Shown: in pieces, positions 1 through 6,110 of the stretch
Layout of the letters: the number at the start of each line of letters is the position of its first letter
Numbering within the stretch: position 1 is the first letter of the stretch
Source of the DNA: an uncultured Bacilli bacterium
Lineage (GTDB): Bacteria > Bacillota_I > Bacilli_A > RF39 > UBA660
Reading direction: 5' to 3'
DNA length: 22,956 nucleotides
NCBI GenBank assembly: GCA_934122215.1
Contig: CAKOWF010000014.1
Coordinates: 1-22,956 of the forward strand
Translations under genes and position numbers: made by a program
Notes under the pieces: model-generated
What the model saw: only the letters and a program-made list of their open reading frames with translations
Database searches by the model: none
Told to the model about the DNA's origin: nothing

Positions 1-25
1 TTTTATTTAAGGGGGTTGATAAATT

Positions 26-169
26 ATGAATTATTTTTTTAAATTTTTAATACCACAATTATTAGAATATTTTGATAGTGATAAAGAAAAATTATTAGAA
101 TTTATTCCAAAAATTATGAAAGAAAATTATAAAAATGAATTAGAAGACATTGAAGTTAAAAAAGATTAA
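26..169 (+). CDS. Small hypothetical protein (47 aa)
   Basis: The ORF starts at ATG 26 behind a strong ribosome site (AAGGGGGT, positions 9-16) and ends at TAA 167-169. The product starts with an aromatic/hydrophobic stretch (MNYFFKFLIPQLLEYF) and continues as a charged amphipathic helix rich in Lys and Glu. I see no known domain. It lies directly upstream of the candidate oriT region and in the same direction as the RHH gene, so it may be a small gene of the same mobile module. It is real mainly on the strength of its ribosome site and codon pattern; function unknown. Confidence 0.5.
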   Translation: MNYFFKFLIPQLLEYFDSDKEKLLEFIPKIMKENYKNELEDIEVKKD

Positions 170-179
170 AAATTGGGTA

Positions 180-255
180 GAGGTTCAAAAAAGGTTCTTA
201 TAGATTTCCTTATGTAATAAGGGAAAATTAATATTTTTATAAGAATTTGAACTTC
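180..255. repeat. Long imperfect inverted repeat (nested hairpin)
   Basis: Arms GAGGTTCAAA (180-189) and TTTGAACTTC (246-255) pair at 9 of 10 positions, with a G-T at the other. Inside them TTCTTATA (195-202) pairs perfectly with TATAAGAA (238-245). The core TTTCCTTA (205-212) pairs with TAAGGGAAA (218-226) with one bulged base. The result is a three-tier hairpin with no following U-tract, so it is not an ordinary terminator. It is part of the candidate oriT. Confidence 0.75.
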
Positions 256-277
256 AAAAAAGGTAAAAAAGGTTCTT
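184..277 (+). repeat. Direct repeats TTCAAAAAAGGT and AAAAAAGGTTCTT
   Basis: TTCAAAAAAGGT occurs at 184-195 and 253-264. The overlapping word AAAAAAGGTTCTT occurs at 187-199 and again at 265-277. The copies flank the long hairpin and look like iterons, as expected for binding sites of a relaxosome accessory protein or a regulator such as the RHH protein encoded downstream. Binding is inference. Confidence 0.6.
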
Positions 278-294
278 TTCGCAAGTGCGAAAAG
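275..294. repeat. Perfect 8-bp stem hairpin in candidate oriT
   Basis: CTTTTCGC (275-282), loop AAGT, GCGAAAAG (287-294). The stem extends by one more T-A pair to 9 bp (274/295). No U-tract follows, so it is a structural or protein-binding element and not a terminator. Confidence 0.7.
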
Positions 295-419
295 AGTTGG
301 TGGTGCAACTACGATACTAGAAAATCCTTTATTTATAAGGTATTCAAAGTTTCGTGATGCATTCCCATATCCTGTTGTAATTAAAAATTTAACTATTTTT
401 GTGAAAGGAGGAATTTTTA

Positions 420-743
420 ATGAGCAAATTTAGTGTTAAATTATATGACAAAGAAGAATTATTATTATCAGAGTTTATGAAACAAAATAATATTAAAAAT
501 AAAGCAGATGCAGTAAGAAAATATATTAAGTTAGCTGTTAATTTTGAATCAAGAAATGATTTACTTTTAGATATAAATGATAAATTAAATAGAATTATTT
601 ATAGAGAAAATATTCAAAAAAAATTATTGGAACAATTTTATGCAAATATGGAATTTCCAGTTGATCACGATGTTAAAACTGAACAAGGTCTTGTTAGATT
701 TTATGAAAATAATAATTTCTATTTAAATAAAATCATGGATTAA
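420..743 (+). CDS. Ribbon-helix-helix protein, probable relaxosome accessory factor
   Basis: The product has 107 aa. Residues about 3-40 fit a ribbon-helix-helix fold: a short beta strand (FSVKLYD), a helix, a turn at NNIKNK and a second helix (ADAVRKYIKLAV). The C-terminal two thirds is helical with a conserved-looking patch LLEQFYANMEFP and a charged tail. RHH proteins of this size beside an oriT typically act as relaxosome accessory (MobC-like) or partition DNA-binding proteins. The start is ATG 420 with AAAGGAGG at 404-411, an optimal distance. The gene begins 45 bases after the predicted nic site, and a strong terminator follows its stop. No relaxase gene comes after it, which is unusual. 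An autoregulatory repressor of another kind is the alternative. RHH fold likely; mobilisation role is inference from context. Confidence 0.65.
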   Translation: MSKFSVKLYDKEELLLSEFMKQNNIKNKADAVRKYIKLAVNFESRNDLLLDINDKLNRIIYRENIQKKLLEQFYANMEFPVDHDVKTEQGLVRFYENNNFYLNKIMD

Positions 744-754
744 ATTATAATATA

Positions 755-798
755 AATGGGATTATACTTTTATTTAGCGTAATCCCATTATTTTTTTG
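755..798 (+). terminator. Rho-independent terminator after the RHH gene
   Basis: AATGGGATTA (755-764) pairs perfectly with TAATCCCATT (780-789) over a 15-nt loop and is followed by a U-rich run. It closes the candidate mobilisation module and separates it from the kinase/ABC operon. Confidence 0.85.
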
Positions 799-837
799 TT
801 TTATTTTGAATATATAAGAAAAAATTAAATATGTTCG

Positions 838-846
838 TGATATAAT
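838..846 (+). promoter_or_regulatory. Extended -10 promoter (TGATATAAT)
   Basis: TGA plus a consensus TATAAT (841-846) lies 20 bases before the kinase start. No -35 with correct spacing is visible, so an extended -10 promoter is likely. It would drive the kinase/ABC pair. Confidence 0.6.
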
Positions 847-866
847 ATCTTTATAGGAGTGGTGTA

Positions 867-1463
867 ATGAACAGATTAATTATTGTAACAGGCATAAGCG
901 GAAGTGGTAAATCTACAGTATCAAATTATATATATGAGTATTATAAAAATTCAACAATTATATCAATGGATGTTTTAAAAGAAAATATTTATGATTTAGT
1001 TGGTTTTAATAATTATGAACAAAAACAAAATTTAAAATTAATTATATATAATACTTTTATGGATTTATTAGATGAGTGTATGAAAAGAAATGATGAAAAT
1101 ATTATAATAGAATATCCATTTAATAATAATTGGGAAAATAAATTTAAAAAGCTAGTCGATAAGTATAATTATAAAGCCATAACAATTAAGATTAAAGGAA
1201 AAGATTATGATACGATTTTTCGAAGATTAGATAATAGAAATAATAGTACAAAAAGACATCCAAGCCATTCATTAACTTGTTATAATTTAAAGGAAAAAGA
1301 TAAATATAAATCTACAAATGAGTTAGATTACGAAGAATTGAAAAGTGATTATGAAACGGATAAGTATACTTCAATAAATATTGGCAGAGAAATAGTTTTT
1401 ATAAATGATGATCTTAATTATACTAACATTATTGAACAAATAGATGGTGATTTAAGTGATTAA
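867..1463 (+). CDS. P-loop kinase / AAA-type ATP-binding protein
   Basis: The 198-aa protein has a textbook Walker A (GISGSGKS, residues 9-16) after a beta strand LIIVT. Next comes a second strand with Asp (ISMD, about residue 32-35) and a IIIEYPF segment near residue 90, as in small nucleotide, zeta-toxin-like or chloramphenicol-phosphotransferase-like kinases. The middle has an unusual HPSHS motif near residues 131-135. Substrate cannot be named. Start ATG 867 has AGGAG at 856-860. Its end overlaps the ABC exporter gene by 8 bases, so the two are translationally coupled. That hints that it phosphorylates something the exporter handles, for example self-protection by modification plus efflux, but this is inference. 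Confidence 0.7.
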   Translation: MNRLIIVTGISGSGKSTVSNYIYEYYKNSTIISMDVLKENIYDLVGFNNYEQKQNLKLIIYNTFMDLLDECMKRNDENIIIEYPFNNNWENKFKKLVDKYNYKAITIKIKGKDYDTIFRRLDNRNNSTKRHPSHSLTCYNLKEKDKYKSTNELDYEELKSDYETDKYTSINIGREIVFINDDLNYTNIIEQIDGDLSD

Positions 1464-3171
1464 AGATAATTTTATTGTTATAAAGAGTTACTTTAAATTA
1501 GTTAGAGGTAATAAAATAGGTATTTTTAAACTGTTCTTTTCATCAGTTATATCTCATGGAATATCTTTGTTAATTCCTATTATAATGGCAAACATAATAA
1601 AAAATATTACATTGCAAGATTATAATTCTGCTTATATTTTTTCTTTTCTACTATCTTTATCTTACCTATTTTATAATTTGTTTTTAAAATGGAACTACGA
1701 TGTATATACACAAAATACAAAATATTGTTGTGCAAAAATTCAAAAAGAAATAATAAAAAAAATCTCGACTTATGATGATAATTTTCAAAATCAAATTTCT
1801 AAAGGAGAACTAATTAGCACAATAAATCAAGATGTTATAGATTTAACAAAATGTATTGATAGAATAGCTGAGTATATTATTAACTTTATAAGTTTTATAG
1901 TTTTAATAATAATTGTATCAACTATTAATTTTGGTTCTGCAGTAATTATATTTATGGTATGTTTAATATATTTAATATTATATAATAAATGTAATAAAAA
2001 AATAGTTAAATATACTGGATTGTCTAGGAAAGATATGGATAATATAAGCAATACATTTTCTCAAATGATGATAGGTATTAATGAAGTAAAGGTATTCAAT
2101 TTAACAGATAAAATGTTAGAAAAATATGATGAACTTAAGAACCAATTTGACTATAATTACAGCGGAAGAAGAAAACCATTGAATACTAGAGATAATGGCA
2201 TAACATATATAATTTACTTTGCTAAGGTTTTAATATATATTTTATGTATATATCTTATATCACAAAATAAGTTAACTTTAGACTTACTAATTTTATTAAT
2301 TTCATATTATGATAACTCGCTATCAATTTGTAAGGGTATTATGAAAAACTCTAGCGATATAAGATTGATGTCAGTTTCTATAGATCGTGTAAATAATATA
2401 ATAAATTATAATCCAATTGAAAAAATAGATTTTGGAAAAGAAAAAATACCAAATTCTATAAAAAATATTAAATTTGATAATGTAAGTTATAGATATTCCG
2501 GAAAAGAAAGCAATGTTCTTACTAATATATCATTTGAAATAAATCCCAATGAAATTACTGCATTTATCGGACATACAGGTAGTGGAAAATCCACAATTGG
2601 TAAATTGCTTTTAAGGTTATATAAAAATAATAGTGGTAGTATATTAATTAATGATCAAGACATTTTTGAATTTGATAAAAACGATTATAAAAATTTAATA
2701 TCTGTTGTAAATCAAAAACCATTTATTTTTAATATGTCAGTTATGGATAATTTCAAATTAGTACAAAATAACGAAGATACAATAAAAGAAATATGTAAAA
2801 AAATAGGAATAGATGAACTTATTTTGAATTTGCCAAATGGATATGAAACAATACTAAAAGAAGATGCAACTGATTTATCTGGAGGACAAAAACAACTTAT
2901 TTCAATAGCCAGGACTATTATGTGTGATTCTAAGATTATTATTTTTGATGAAGTAACTAGTGCATTAGATCCTGAAACTACAAACCATATTATTGAAATT
3001 TTAAATACAATAAAAAAGGATAAAGTAATAATACTAATTACTCATAAACCAGATTTAATGAAAATAGCCAACAATTTAATTTTATTAAATGATGGTAATA
3101 TTGTAGGAATTGGTAATCATAAAGAACTAATAAAAAATAATAATTATTATAAAAAATTATTAAGAGAATAA
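1456..3171 (+). CDS. ABC transporter, fused permease and ATPase (exporter type)
   Basis: The 571-aa half-transporter has an N-terminal membrane domain with several hydrophobic segments (about residues 20-300), then a nucleotide-binding domain. The latter shows Walker A GHTGSGKS (372-379), Q-loop region NQKP, signature LSGGQ (474-478), Walker B IIIFDE (about 494-499) and an H-loop ITHK. Length and order fit the MsbA/LmrA-type exporter family, which works as a dimer in the cytoplasmic membrane. The start is GTG 1456, supported by GGTGAT at 1446-1451, and overlaps the kinase stop. Only one half-transporter gene is present, so a homodimer is expected. The substrate is unknown: drug, peptide or lipid. 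No peptidase C39 domain is present. Confidence 0.9.
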   Translation: MIKDNFIVIKSYFKLVRGNKIGIFKLFFSSVISHGISLLIPIIMANIIKNITLQDYNSAYIFSFLLSLSYLFYNLFLKWNYDVYTQNTKYCCAKIQKEIIKKISTYDDNFQNQISKGELISTINQDVIDLTKCIDRIAEYIINFISFIVLIIIVSTINFGSAVIIFMVCLIYLILYNKCNKKIVKYTGLSRKDMDNISNTFSQMMIGINEVKVFNLTDKMLEKYDELKNQFDYNYSGRRKPLNTRDNGITYIIYFAKVLIYILCIYLISQNKLTLDLLILLISYYDNSLSICKGIMKNSSDIRLMSVSIDRVNNIINYNPIEKIDFGKEKIPNSIKNIKFDNVSYRYSGKESNVLTNISFEINPNEITAFIGHTGSGKSTIGKLLLRLYKNNSGSILINDQDIFEFDKNDYKNLISVVNQKPFIFNMSVMDNFKLVQNNEDTIKEICKKIGIDELILNLPNGYETILKEDATDLSGGQKQLISIARTIMCDSKIIIFDEVTSALDPETTNHIIEILNTIKKDKVIILITHKPDLMKIANNLILLNDGNIVGIGNHKELIKNNNYYKKLLRE

Positions 3172-3195
3172 ATGATATAAATTTTAAGAAACATA

Positions 3196-3224
3196 TTGTA
3201 TCAAAAAATTAATTGCGTTATAAT
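3196..3224 (+). promoter_or_regulatory. SigA-type promoter TTGTAT-17-TATAAT
   Basis: TTGTAT (3196-3201), a 17-bp spacer and TATAAT (3219-3224) lie just after the ABC gene. The predicted start near 3231 precedes no ORF until 3422, but precedes a structured region ending in a terminator, so this may be the promoter of a small RNA. Confidence 0.5.
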
Positions 3225-3227
3225 AAG

Positions 3228-3257
3228 TTCATCAAATATTGGTGAATTTATTTTTTT
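3228..3257 (+). terminator. Rho-independent terminator of the kinase/ABC operon
   Basis: TTCATCAA (3228-3235) pairs with TTGGTGAA (3239-3246) around an ATA loop, with one G-U pair. A long U-rich tract follows to 3257. Confidence 0.7.
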
Positions 3258-3304
3258 GATTAGGTGTGTTAAACCCCTACATTAACCGCACCATTGTCGA
3301 ATAT

Positions 3305-3321
3305 GTTCGAATCATTCGAAC
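3305..3321. repeat. Perfect 17-bp palindrome GTTCGAAT-C-ATTCGAAC
   Basis: Eight-base arms with a single central C are exactly complementary. It could be a DNA operator for a dimeric regulator, an RNA hairpin, or a recombination site. It lies 300 bases upstream of the AraC-type regulator gene. Confidence 0.7.
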
Positions 3322-3334
3322 TTTTAATACACTT

Positions 3335-3361
3335 CAGTCTAAAATAAGACTGATTTTTGTT
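3335..3361 (+). terminator. Rho-independent terminator
   Basis: CAGTCT (3335-3340) and AGACTG (3347-3352) form a 6-bp stem with loop AAAATA, followed by ATTTTTGTT. No protein gene ends just upstream, which supports a non-coding transcript. Confidence 0.65.
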
Positions 3362-3421
3362 AATAAAATAACCTAAAAAAGTGAGTTTAGTGTATATATT
3401 AATTTATTTGAAGGTAATAAT

Positions 3422-3582
3422 ATGAAAAAGTTATTTTGGATACAGATACAGCAAATGAATCATATGATTATTTTACTGTATCCTACCTTTTAAAAAACAG
3501 AAATTTATTTGATGTAAAAGCTATAACAATTGCACCATTTAGGATAGATGTATATCAAAAAATATTATACTATATTATATAA
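3422..3582 (+). pseudogene. Truncated, frameshifted nucleoside hydrolase remnant
   Basis: A ribosome site (GAAGG, about 3411-3415) precedes ATG 3422, but this frame ends after 23 codons. One base shifted, from 3424, the frame reads KVILDTDTANES, then a segment ending FTVSYLLKN and VKAITIAPFR. This is the N-terminus of inosine/uridine-type nucleoside N-ribohydrolases, whose DTDxxxxxDD motif binds Ca2+ and ribose. Restoring one A in the run at 3425-3429 would join ATG-Lys-Lys to this frame. The second Asp pair is altered (ESYD where the family has a DD). After APFR the similarity stops and the frame runs into TAA 3580-3582, so about 250 residues are missing. Family match is from recognised motifs; loss of function is inferred with good confidence. 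Confidence 0.75.
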
Positions 3583-3607
3583 CATTACTAATTTGTGGGT
3601 GGTATTT

Positions 3608-4414
3608 ATGAACTATAATTTATTGAATAATATGATAGACTATATTGAAAAAAATTTAACTGAAGATATAAAATATAGAGATTTATCAAGAATTGTTGGT
3701 ATATCAGAATATTCACTTCAAAGAATATTTATGTTTTTAACTGGTATATCACTTTCTGAATATATTAGAAAAAGAAGATTGAGCAAAGCCTTTGAAGAAT
3801 TAAAGACAACCAATATAAAAGTAATTGATTTATCAATTAAATATCAATATGAATCTTCAATATCATTTTCAAGGGCATTTAAGAAATTATTTGGAATAAC
3901 ACCTAGTGAATGCAAAATAAGTAATAAACAATTTAAATTATTTCCTATTTTAAAATTCAACAATAATGATAATTATGGTGAGTTGGATTATGAAATAAAA
4001 GATATTGATAACATTGAAATTTATTGTAAAAAAGTTGTATCCGATAAATATGATGATTCTTTATATAATATTAGAAAACTATATAAAGAAATAAAGAAAA
4101 ATGGGTTGCATAAAAAATTTAATGAAGTAGGTCAATATGGAGTATCATTTCATAGAAAAAATGAGTATATATACTTAGTTGGCTGTAAAATAAAATATAA
4201 TAATACCGAAAAATTTGTCATTTCAAAAGGCAAATATGCAATATTTAATGTTGGAACAAGAGAACAGAAAGATATAATTAGAACAGATAATGCAATTTAT
4301 TCTAGATGGCTTCCATCTACCAACTATAATATTATAGAAGACATGCATATTGAACTGTATACTGAGAATAATTGTTATATTTATATACCTATAATAGAAG
4401 ATAAACAAAATTAG
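3608..4414 (+). CDS. AraC-family regulator with GyrI-like effector domain
   Basis: The 268-aa protein has an N-terminal AraC/XylS double helix-turn-helix (residues about 5-105). It contains the typical LSRIVGISEYSLQRIF and the second-HTH signature FSRAFKKLFGITPSE. A C-terminal domain (about 115-268) resembles the GyrI/BmrR/Rob-type effector-binding fold, which usually senses hydrophobic drugs or metabolites. The start is ATG 3608, with GGGTGG at 3597-3602 as ribosome site. An in-frame ATG at 3548 lies inside the pseudogene and lacks a ribosome site. This HTH-then-GyrI order is common in Bacillota and often controls neighbouring transporters or detoxification genes. Likely targets here are the ABC exporter upstream or the nitroreductase/MFS genes downstream (inference). 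Confidence 0.85.
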   Translation: MNYNLLNNMIDYIEKNLTEDIKYRDLSRIVGISEYSLQRIFMFLTGISLSEYIRKRRLSKAFEELKTTNIKVIDLSIKYQYESSISFSRAFKKLFGITPSECKISNKQFKLFPILKFNNNDNYGELDYEIKDIDNIEIYCKKVVSDKYDDSLYNIRKLYKEIKKNGLHKKFNEVGQYGVSFHRKNEYIYLVGCKIKYNNTEKFVISKGKYAIFNVGTREQKDIIRTDNAIYSRWLPSTNYNIIEDMHIELYTENNCYIYIPIIEDKQN

Positions 4415-4436
4415 AATCAAATTTGTTTATCTTTTT
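4399..4436. terminator. Rho-independent terminator overlapping the AraC-type gene stop
   Basis: AGATAAACAAA (4399-4409) pairs perfectly with TTTGTTTATCT (4422-4432) and is followed by five T. The left arm is inside the last codons of the regulator gene. Confidence 0.75.
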
Positions 4437-4473
4437 AATTTTTATTTGTGTACAATTATGCAAAGGAGGATTC

Positions 4474-4584
4474 ATAAAAGATAGAGTAAAAATATTAAAA
4501 AGTAGCAAAAGTAAAGTGCTTAGAAGATGTAAAAGAATATTTAAAATTAGATTCATGAGTAGTAATGATGAGTTAATAAAATAA
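4474..4584 (+). pseudogene. Possible decayed small gene
   Basis: An excellent ribosome site (AAAGGAGGA, 4462-4470) stands before ATA-AAA-GAT where ATG would be expected. The frame then stays open for 36 codons to TAA 4582-4584. A shift near 4520 gives a more protein-like reading (VLEDVKEYLKLDS). This fits a small gene that lost its start codon and took a frameshift. No family can be named. An ATA start on a working small protein is the less likely alternative. Confidence 0.3.
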
Positions 4585-4643
4585 TATGAAAATGTGAATT
4601 TCATAAATTTTAAGACTTGTGAAAAGGAGTATATATACAAATT

Positions 4644-5342
4644 ATGACAAAAAAAGTAATAATAGGAATTGTGGCAAAACATAGAGAAGAAGATAAAAAT
4701 TTAATAAGGCAAGATTCACGAATAAGAGATGAAGTTAAACAGGCAATATTTGATAATGGAGGAATTGCAATAGGAATATTATCACCAAATAAGAAAGTAC
4801 AAATGGCAGGAGATGATTGGCTTGATTATATAAAATTTTTAGATAAAGAAAATATAATTAGTCAAATAAAATTATGTGATGGTATTGTTCTACAAGGTGG
4901 AAATACTAATGAATCATTTGAACCATTTATTGCAAGATATTGTTATGAAAATGATATTCCTTGCTTAGGAATATGTGCAGGTCAAAATAGTATTGCAAGA
5001 GCATTAAATGGAACTATTGAAAAAGTTAAAAATCCAGAGAAACATGATAATTCATTTGATGATTATGTTCATCCAATATTTATTGATGAAAAATCTAAAA
5101 TTTATCAAATTATAAAAACTAAAAAAACTATGGTTAATTCAAGACACAGAAGATTTGTTGAAAAATGTCCTAGACTTGATAAGGTTGGCTTTTGTGATGA
5201 TAATTATCCAGATATTATTGAATCGAAAGATAAAAAATTCTATATTGGTGTAAGATTTCATCCGGAAAGTTTATATGAAAAAAATGATAAAATGAATAAT
5301 ATATTTAAAGAATTTATTAATAGTTGTAGAAAGAAGGATTAA
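4644..5342 (+). CDS. Class I glutamine amidotransferase-like (gamma-glutamyl hydrolase, C26 family)
   Basis: The 232-aa protein carries the hallmarks of the peptidase C26 / PuuD group. These are LQGG (oxyanion strand, near residue 90), the nucleophile elbow GICAGQN with the catalytic Cys (near 115), VNSRH as in gamma-glutamyl-GABA hydrolases, and the C-terminal RFHPES holding the catalytic His and Glu. Such enzymes cleave gamma-glutamyl amides in the cytoplasm. The substrate here is not defined and could be gamma-glutamyl-amine or a related peptide bond. The ribosome site AAGGAG (4624-4629) is 14 bases from ATG 4644, longer than usual. Rare in-frame starts ATA 4635 or ATT 4641 would fit it better, so the exact start is uncertain. 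It forms an operon with the nitroreductase one base downstream. Confidence 0.85.
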   Translation: MTKKVIIGIVAKHREEDKNLIRQDSRIRDEVKQAIFDNGGIAIGILSPNKKVQMAGDDWLDYIKFLDKENIISQIKLCDGIVLQGGNTNESFEPFIARYCYENDIPCLGICAGQNSIARALNGTIEKVKNPEKHDNSFDDYVHPIFIDEKSKIYQIIKTKKTMVNSRHRRFVEKCPRLDKVGFCDDNYPDIIESKDKKFYIGVRFHPESLYEKNDKMNNIFKEFINSCRKKD

Positions 5343-5343
5343 A

Positions 5344-5895
5344 GTGGAATTAAGTGAAGCAATTGACAAAAGAAAGAGCATAAGAAAATATCAAAATAAA
5401 AAGATAAATAAAAATATTATTGAGAGTCTAATTGATAGTGCTAGATTAGCACCATCGGCTAAAAATAGACAGCCTTGGAGTTTTGTAGTTGTACAAGATA
5501 TAATTAAAAATAAAATAGCAGATATGATGATAAAAAAAGAAAATGAATTATTACAAACAACTGATAGAAAAGGTAGTTCTGTTATCAATACTGCTAAAAT
5601 AATAAAGGAAGCACCAATTTTAATTATAGTATTAAAAGAGTATGATGAAGATTGGATTATAAGTGATTGCCTTTCAATAGGTGCTGCAATTGAACATATT
5701 TGTCTTAAAGCAACAGACTTAGGATTAGGTTCACTTTGGATAGCAGATACAGTCTATGTTCAAAAAGATATTGCAAAATTAGTAGAACATGAAAATATGC
5801 AAGTAATATCTGCAATTTCTATAGGTTATTCAGATCAAGAACCTAATCGTAGACCAAGAAAAAAATTGGAAGATATATTAGAGTGGTATAATTAA
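5344..5895 (+). CDS. Nitroreductase family FMN oxidoreductase
   Basis: The 183-aa protein begins with the family's SIRKYQNKKI segment and contains the FMN-contacting APSAKNRQPWSFVVV motif (about residues 36-50). It also has GLGSLWIAD near 130 and the C-terminal SIGY plus PRKKLEDIL. Length fits the short NfsB/FRP-like nitroreductases, which act as cytoplasmic dimers reducing nitro or quinone compounds with NAD(P)H. The start is GTG 5344, with GAAGGA at 5333-5338. It follows the amidotransferase stop by one base, so the two are co-transcribed. Physiological substrate unknown. No clear terminator follows; the 215 bases to the MFS gene hold only its promoter. Confidence 0.88.
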   Translation: MELSEAIDKRKSIRKYQNKKINKNIIESLIDSARLAPSAKNRQPWSFVVVQDIIKNKIADMMIKKENELLQTTDRKGSSVINTAKIIKEAPILIIVLKEYDEDWIISDCLSIGAAIEHICLKATDLGLGSLWIADTVYVQKDIAKLVEHENMQVISAISIGYSDQEPNRRPRKKLEDILEWYN

Positions 5896-6069
5896 AATGT
5901 TAATAAATTGTTATAAAATATAAATATTTTTAATTTGTGATATGAAATATAATTGCCTTTTTAATTATATAAATTATCAATTTGTAGTTATGATGTTTGT
6001 ATCAAAATACCTAGAAAATAGTTAAATATTTTGTTATTAATATAATAAATTAAAAAAATGAACTTAATG

Positions 6070-6078
6070 TGATATAAT
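6070..6078 (+). promoter_or_regulatory. Extended -10 promoter (TGATATAAT) for the MFS gene
   Basis: TGA followed by TATAAT (6073-6078), 32 bases before the start of the transporter gene. No convincing -35 with 16-18 bp spacing is seen. Confidence 0.55.
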
Positions 6079-6110
6079 ATATGTAATTAATAATAGTTGT
6101 AGGTGATGAG

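Larger units (their letters stand above)
180..380 (+). other. oriT: Candidate origin of transfer (oriT)
   Basis: This non-coding stretch between two small genes carries three inverted repeats. An imperfect 76-nt hairpin lies at 180-255, a perfect hairpin at 275-294, and a split repeat at 304-314 / 352-361 (TGCA-n3-ACGA against TCGT-n2-TGCA). The last arm is followed 6 bases later by TATCCTG|T at 368-375. That matches the nic consensus YATCCTG|Y of P-type (MOBP, RP4/R64-like) relaxases, and an inverted repeat just 5' of nic is the expected layout. A ribbon-helix-helix gene of relaxosome-accessory type begins 45 bases after the predicted nick. The consensus and layout are established; assigning it here is inference. 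A structured leader RNA for the RHH gene is the main alternative. Confidence 0.5.
3231..3361 (+). ncRNA. Candidate small structured RNA
   Basis: A good promoter sits immediately upstream, no convincing ORF is present, and the segment ends in its own terminator. It holds GGTGTGTTAA (3263-3272) pairing with TTAACCGCACC (3282-3292, one bulge and one G-U) around a C-rich loop ACCCCTACA. It also holds a perfect palindrome at 3305-3321 and the terminator hairpin at 3335-3352. Base composition is clearly less AT-rich than the neighbours over 3263-3321. I do not recognise the family. It could be a trans-acting sRNA, or a leader or attenuator for the decayed gene at 3422. Confidence 0.35.

Noticed and set aside
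180..419. T-box or tRNA-like leader before the RHH gene
   Set aside because: No T-box TGGNACC-type sequence, no terminator/antiterminator pair and no amino-acid-related gene downstream.
3548..3607. Upstream in-frame ATG for the AraC-type regulator
   Set aside because: It lies within the nucleoside-hydrolase remnant, has no ribosome site, and the extra 20 residues are not AraC-like; ATG 3608 has a good ribosome site.
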